The notes under the pieces were generated by a model. That model saw only the letters and a list, made by a program, of their open reading frames with translations, was not told the origin of the DNA and made no database searches. Positions 8,883 to 12,866 of a stretch of DNA of 12,866 nt are shown here, piece by piece. The position numbers were made by a program, and so were the translations under genes. Source of the DNA: Cyclostephanos tholiformis (Eukaryota > Bacillariophyta > Thalassiosirophyceae > Thalassiosirales > Thalassiosiraceae); the NCBI GenBank assembly GCA_036939975.1, contig JALLPB010000800.1, forward strand, positions 1 to 12,866, in the 5' to 3' direction. Position 1 is the first letter of the stretch. Each line of letters starts with the position of its first letter.

Positions 8883-10244
8883 ATGCTCGCCCAGAAGCTT
8901 GCCCGCTCTCTCAACACTCGCTCGGCGTCGTCACCGTGGATGCGCTATCTCAACTCGATCTGCAGTAACGGTAGCAACTCTGGTTCCTCCATAGCCATCC
9001 TAGCCCTCAGCGGCGAGCAGCAGCACCATGCTGACACTGCCGCCTCCACCCGTCGTTCCTTCAGCGCCAAATCATCGAACTGGATTCCCGACTGCTCCAT
9101 GGACACACACATCGTCCACGGCGGCGTCGTACCTGACGACAAGACAGGCGCCATCCTCACGCCCATTTACATGTCCACGACATTCGTCCAGGAGTCCGTA
9201 GACAAGTACCTCACGAAGGGCTACAGCTACAGTCGCACCAACAATCCCACCGTCAAGATGCTTGAGGAGAAGGTCGCCAAGATCGAGAACGGTTACGACT
9301 CCATCTGCGTCTCGACGGGCATGGCCGCGACTGCCTCGTGCATCAACGCGTTCATGAACACCGGCGACCATTGCGTCATCACCAACTGCAGCTACGGCGG
9401 GACCAATCGCATCTGCCGCGAGCAATTCGTGCCCCTGGGCATGCAGTTCAGCTTCGTGGATTTCACAGACCCGAAGAATGTCGAGGACGCGATTCGCCCG
9501 AATACCAAGCTTATCTTCAGCGAGAGCCCCACGAATCCCACCCTCACGTTGGCCGACCTGTCCGCAATATCCGAAATCGCGAAACGCCACGGCATCCTGC
9601 ACGTCTGCGATTCCACGTTCGCCACCCCGTACGTATGCCGTCCCCTCGATCACGGGTGCGACCTCACGATCCAATCCATGACGAAGTATTACGACGGATT
9701 GAACATCGGTACTGGGGGAGCGCTCGTCGCTAAGACTCCCGAACTCTACAATAGGATTAAACTTATCCAGAACATGCACGGTAACATCATGTCCCCCATG
9801 ACGGCCTTCCTCATGTTGCAGACGATGAAAACCATGGGATTGCGCATCCGTCGGCAGTCCGAGTCGGCGATGAAAATCGCGACGTTCCTGGAGGGGCATC
9901 CCAAGGTGAGCAGGGTGGTATATCCGGGGCTGGCGTCTCACCCCCAGAAGGAGCTGGCCGATAGGCAGCATCGGAACGGCCTGCATGGTGGCATGCTTTG
10001 GTTCGACGTCATCGGCGATCCCATCAAATTGATGGACACCATCAAGAGGCCCTGGACGCTTTGCGAGAATCTGGGCGCGACCGAATCGATCATCACGGCC
10101 TGCGCCGTCATGACCCACGCGAATATGATCCGCGAGGATAGGTTGAAGGTGGGGATCACCGATGGGTTCATCCGCATTTCCGTTGGCATCGAAGATCCTG
10201 AAGATTTGATCCGTGGGCTTGATGATGCCCTTGGGCAGCTATAA
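8883..10244 (+). CDS. Cys/Met-metabolism PLP-dependent enzyme (cystathionine gamma-lyase/synthase-like), probably mitochondrial
   Basis: A single exon of 453 residues, against about 400 for the mature family. Residues 1 to about 68 form an Arg/Ser-rich, acid-poor presequence ending RRSFSAKSS, typical of mitochondrial import. The fold-type I core then shows YSYSRTNNPT (Tyr116, Arg118 to cofactor phosphate), STGMAA (144-149), SYGGTNR with ring-stacking Tyr171, ESPTNPT (214-220), CDSTFATPY with Asp243, SMTKYYDG with Schiff-base Lys268, VMTHANM, and RISVGIEDPEDLI with carboxylate-binding Arg431. The family performs gamma- or beta-elimination or replacement on cystathionine, homocysteine, methionine or acyl-homoserine; these motifs do not separate the options. 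After the lysine it reads DGLN, where relatives have GH. ATG 8883 (CACGATG) opens the presequence. Codons are strongly C-ending in the first two thirds, suggesting high expression. Confidence 0.88.
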   Translation: MLAQKLARSLNTRSASSPWMRYLNSICSNGSNSGSSIAILALSGEQQHHADTAASTRRSFSAKSSNWIPDCSMDTHIVHGGVVPDDKTGAILTPIYMSTTFVQESVDKYLTKGYSYSRTNNPTVKMLEEKVAKIENGYDSICVSTGMAATASCINAFMNTGDHCVITNCSYGGTNRICREQFVPLGMQFSFVDFTDPKNVEDAIRPNTKLIFSESPTNPTLTLADLSAISEIAKRHGILHVCDSTFATPYVCRPLDHGCDLTIQSMTKYYDGLNIGTGGALVAKTPELYNRIKLIQNMHGNIMSPMTAFLMLQTMKTMGLRIRRQSESAMKIATFLEGHPKVSRVVYPGLASHPQKELADRQHRNGLHGGMLWFDVIGDPIKLMDTIKRPWTLCENLGATESIITACAVMTHANMIREDRLKVGITDGFIRISVGIEDPEDLIRGLDDALGQL

Positions 10245-11063
10245 TGGACGGGAGATGCACCCGTTTGAATTAAGTGGATCGGTCCTCTCGTTAAAGACAT
10301 CATAATTCTCTATTAGCAATTAATACTTGGCATTTTCTGTATCTCTGAAAGAAAGGGATGATTTTCTGGATCATTTTTGCAGTTGACTTGTTTCCCTGAC
10401 GTTCAACCAGTTTTGGGTGGCATATGTGGATAGAATCATGTCGGATTTGATTTGTGACGGCGCCATAATTTTCTTGCCCCTTTCTCATGCGGTAGATTTT
10501 CTTCGATCATATGCCTATCGTCATAGGCATAAATATGGCTTTTCTTCTTCAAGACCGGGAATTTAAGTTAGAGCATACATCACTTCAGTTTGAGAAGGTG
10601 TCCACATTCCCCGCCTACATTTCCTGACTGAATGATTACATTGAATGACAGAAACAAATGGAATTGAATAGCGCACTACTCGTAACTGTCCCTCTGGGAG
10701 GAAACCGCCAAGGACTGCGTTGGCAGGTGCGGCTGTTTTTGCCTTTCGGGATGACCTTTTGCTGAATGATATTTTCTATTGGGAGGTGTAACACACCTAC
10801 TAGGCTTAGTCATTCAGTGCGTATTCAAGATATTACCAAGTCAATTTTTTTCTGGAACCTGACTGCTTGCTTTTCGCTTACTTCTAAAAAATTAAATGGG
10901 GTGTGAAAGACCCCTGCAGTGAGATAAGCTAGGATTAGACAGTTCAGTCAGGTTGCTGTCGTTGGAATATCACAATCCCTTCGTCTCCCATTGATTCATC
11001 GTGCTCTTAGTCCTAAGGAGTTCTGTGTGAATCTGCTAAATCGTGACAACCCAAGTGAGGGTA
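10245..11063. other. 819-bp gene-free convergent spacer
   Basis: It lies between the stop codons of the PLP enzyme and the pseudouridine synthase. No open frame has recognisable content, and I found no tRNA or snRNA signature. It holds a strong hairpin at 10510-10531, a GCCAA/TTGGC stem at 10707-10724 flanked by CCGC/GCGG, and a 6-bp stem at 10784-10798. It presumably carries both 3' UTRs; an undescribed RNA cannot be excluded. Confidence 0.5.
10510..10531. repeat. 9-bp perfect inverted repeat with CGTC loop
   Basis: TATGCCTAT at 10510-10518 and ATAGGCATA at 10523-10531 are exact reverse complements separated by CGTC. It would form a 9-bp hairpin in transcripts of either strand. It lies about 270 bp past the PLP-enzyme stop. 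Confidence 0.75.
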
Positions 11064-12248
11064 CTAGAAAGGTGCTGGACAGTCGAACGAAAGATCCTCC
11101 TTCGTGATGGGATGCTCGAAGCTGATCGACTTCGCGTGTACACACATTGACCTCCCCGCGACGGCGACCGAGATTTCTCTACGCAATTCCTCGCTGGCGC
11201 AACCGTCCGGCAATTCAGATTCATCCAATCCGCCGTTCGACGCCGCCTCGCCGCCGTAACCGTAAACGGCGTCTCCCACGATGGGATGCCCGATCGCCGC
11301 GCAGTGCACGTTCAGCTGGTGGGTTCGTCCCGAAACGCTCGTCAACGTCATCCTCGTCACGTCCCTCCCATCCAACTCCTCCCTTGATATCACCTCGTAC
11401 ATCGTGAGGCTCTCCTTCGGACTTTCAAGTATCTTTTTTCCCACCTCGCCGGGATCCAACCCGAGCAAGGCCCGTTGATGCTCCGCCGTGGACACCCTCA
11501 TGTAGGGAGGGCACTCGTAATCCCTCATGATCGGCAGGTCGATGACGCCGGAGTCATTCATCACGTGGCCGCAAACCAACGCCTCGTACTTACGCGTGAC
11601 TTTGCGCGTGCGGAAGAGAGCGTTCAGGTCCCGAAGTGCGGCGTTCGTGCGGGCGAAGACGACGAGTCCGGAGGTGTCCATCCCCAGACGGTGAACGACC
11701 ATCTTGTCCATGCGATTCGATTCGCACCCAAAGCGACAGAATGCCACCTTATTCAACGACGGATTTCCCTCCTTTCCGGGCACGGTTAGAACGCCGGACG
11801 GTTTATTTATGACGGCGAGGTGTTCGTCTTCATATATGACGTCCAGTTCCTGGGTACGAAGAAAATTAGTTCCATGATGCAAGGATGGCAATCGAGAGAG
11901 TGAGTGTGACGATGGGCACAAGGCGTTTTATTACAAATTCGAGTAATATATATCAAGAGATTTTAGCCCATCAGCCCAACTCACATCGGGCGAAATATCC
12001 CGCGAACTCCGATCGCGTTCTTGCAATTTGGCCATCTGCGCCCGTAACTTCGCTTGTATGTCGGACGAACTGAGGCAAAGTTCGGTGGGGATGGCCGCCG
12101 TGCCGCGGCTTCGATGCCGATCGCAATGAACCATCCGCCGCGAATGCCATGATGGCGGCGCGAATGCCGTGGGATGTTGTCGCATGTCGATGAAGGAGAG
12201 TGCGGCTGCCGCCATTATTATTCCCGCCGGCGTTGTAAACGAGAACAT
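11064..12248 (-). CDS. RluA-family RNA pseudouridine synthase, plastid-type leader, two exons
   Basis: Exons are 12248-11985 and 11849-11064, giving about 349 residues. The N-terminus reads MFSFTTPAGIIMAAAALSFI, a signal-peptide-like hydrophobic stretch, then HPTAFAPPSW (Phe29). This matches the ASA-FAP cleavage motif of diatom and other complex-plastid preproteins, and an Arg/Ser-rich transit-like region follows. From about residue 89 the RluA catalytic domain appears: INKPSGVLTVPG (102-113), VVHRLGMDTSGLVVFA (139-154), RKYEALVCG, and GRTHQLNVHCAAIGHPIVGD (262-281). Members isomerise uridine to pseudouridine in rRNA or tRNA; this one is probably plastidial. There is no S4 domain. Gly144 occupies the position of the catalytic Asp in HRLD, and Asp146 is two residues on. 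An in-frame ATG at 12350 is possible but would bury the signal peptide behind a Ser/Pro run. The 3' end faces the PLP gene. Confidence 0.85.
11850..11984 (-). other. Pseudouridine synthase intron (135 bp)
   Basis: The donor is CCCGAT|GTGAGT at 11984 and the acceptor is CGTACCCAG, ending at 11850. It is phase 0. It joins the targeting leader exon (...SRDISPD) to the enzyme exon (ELDVIYEDEHLAVINKP). Reading through the intron meets a stop at 11933-11931. Confidence 0.87.
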
Positions 12249-12284
12249 TGCGTTCAATGAAATAATATGCCTGCTATGAGACGT

Positions 12285-12330
12285 AGACGGAGTCGGAGGC
12301 GGAGACGGGGATGGAGACGGAGACGGAAGG
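12285..12330. repeat. Imperfect GGAGAC/GGAGGC hexamer repeat
   Basis: Degenerate GGAGAC, GGAGTC and GGAGGC units. On the minus strand it reads as Ser-Pro repeats if translation begins at ATG 12350, or as 5' UTR if the preferred ATG at 12248 is used. Confidence 0.7.
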
Positions 12331-12743
12331 GATGATTTGCCTTGAACCATTGATAGAAACAGCTGTTGTTGGGTGCAGTGCTCCAAGCTGAGATGGGGTT
12401 CGGCATCCGTTTTCTTTTAGGCGGGGAAATAATATGATGGGGATGGATAGTGGACGCAGCTTTTTTGTATGGTACCTATGGTAGTACCAAAGTACCTCTC
12501 TAGCGCAGGAGCCCAGCCAAGGTGCAGCCATGTGTGAGGTTTTGGCGAGCAGTTGGCACCTTGTCGGGGCAGCAGGTCGGTGTCAACTAAAAAGAAAGAG
12601 CATCTCTCTTTTTTCTACGATACTACCCCGCCAGTGATGCGTTGAGAGAGAGTAAAAAAATGACTCAAGTTGATATTTTCAAGACTCGAGACACAAAATC
12701 CAACAAAATACTTACGTATTCGTACTACCGAGCTTATAACAAT

Positions 12744-12751
12744 TGACGTCA
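12744..12751. promoter_or_regulatory. CRE-type palindrome TGACGTCA
   Basis: A perfect 8-bp cAMP-response-element consensus, the classic bZIP dimer site. TGACGT-type elements are known to mediate CO2/cAMP responses of diatom carbonic anhydrase promoters. It lies about 500 bp upstream of ATG 12248; whether it serves this gene or one beyond the right edge is unknown. Confidence 0.5.
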
Positions 12752-12760
12752 GAGAGGTAA

Positions 12761-12804
12761 CTAAGGGTTAGCTAAGGGTTAGCTAAGGGTTGGCTAAGGG
12801 TTAG
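12761..12804. repeat. Four 11-bp tandem repeats CTAAGGGTTAG, telomere-like
   Basis: Units at 12761-12771, 12772-12782, 12783-12793 (one A-to-G change) and 12794-12804. Each unit has CTAA/TTAG inverted arms around GGG and contains AGGGTTAG, a permuted fragment of the TTAGGG telomere repeat. The 11-bp period differs from a true telomere array. Confidence 0.85.
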
Positions 12805-12866
12805 GAATTTACTAGGAATCAGTACATGGCTACGAGTCTACACAATCTAAAATCGCTTCCCGAAAA

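Larger units (their letters stand above)
12249..12866. promoter_or_regulatory. Upstream region of the pseudouridine synthase and right edge
   Basis: About 620 bp with no supportable gene. It includes a purine-rich GGAGAC-type repeat (12285-12330), a TGGTAC/GTACCA inverted repeat (12470-12489), a perfect TGACGTCA site and an 11-bp tandem repeat. A 28-codon plus-strand frame from ATG 12660 has nothing to support it. The promoter of gene 5 should lie in this stretch. Confidence 0.5.

Noticed and set aside
9072..10118. 348-codon open frame antisense to the PLP enzyme
   Set aside because: It lies fully within a well-supported gene, has no recognisable domain, and is explained by the C-ending codon bias of the sense gene, which removes stops in the opposite frame.
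10300..10488. 62-codon minus-strand frame in the convergent spacer
   Set aside because: Short and AT-rich with no conserved motif. A chance open frame is likely.
10245..11063. tRNA, U-snRNA, SRP RNA or TPP riboswitch in the long spacer
   Set aside because: I looked for TPsiC-type boxes, spliceosomal snRNA core motifs and the TPP-riboswitch core by eye and found none.
12660..12746. 28-codon plus-strand frame near the right edge
   Set aside because: Too short, and its composition looks like intergenic DNA. No splice site or motif supports it as a first exon.
12761..12804. True chromosome end (telomere)
   Set aside because: The unit is 11 bp rather than 6 bp, there are only four copies, and unique sequence follows to the window edge.

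Overview
The window is eukaryotic nuclear DNA, most likely from a diatom or a close stramenopile relative. It holds five protein-coding genes. Four of them carry short spliceosomal introns (77-135 bp), eleven in all, with GT...AG ends and mostly GTGAGT or GTAAGT donors. The diatom assignment rests on the style of gene and intron and on a signal-peptide-plus-AFAP plastid leader on one gene. It is an inference, not a proof.

Layout from left to right. (1) Positions 408-4201, minus strand: a three-exon gene for an EDC4/Ge-1/VARICOSE-type mRNA decapping scaffold of about 1187 residues. (2) Positions 4561-7120, plus strand: a four-exon DEAD-box RNA helicase of about 739 residues, head-to-head with EDC4 across 359 bp. 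(3) Positions 7232-8609, minus strand: a six-exon histidine phosphatase of the plant AT74 phosphoglycerate-mutase-like type, about 296 residues, convergent with the helicase (111 bp between stop codons). (4) Positions 8883-10244, plus strand: a single-exon Cys/Met-metabolism PLP enzyme of 453 residues with a mitochondrial-type presequence, head-to-head with the phosphatase across 273 bp that contains two perfect palindromes. (5) Positions 11064-12248, minus strand: a two-exon RluA-family pseudouridine synthase of about 349 residues with a plastid-type leader, convergent with gene 4 across about 820 bp of apparently non-coding DNA.

The genes alternate in strand, so every spacer is either a shared divergent promoter region or a convergent 3' region. 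Genes 1 and 2 both act on RNA and gene 5 modifies RNA. Genes 3 and 4 look metabolic. No common pathway can be shown. I recognise no mobile element, tRNA, rRNA or CRISPR array.

I see no clear new multi-gene system. The points most worth a second look are: a glycine where RluA enzymes have their catalytic aspartate; one helicase intron that has a non-consensus donor and can be read through in frame; a replaced residue just after the PLP lysine in gene 4; and palindromic, CRE-like and telomere-like elements in the promoter regions. Exon joins were worked out by hand from splice signals, frame and family conservation.
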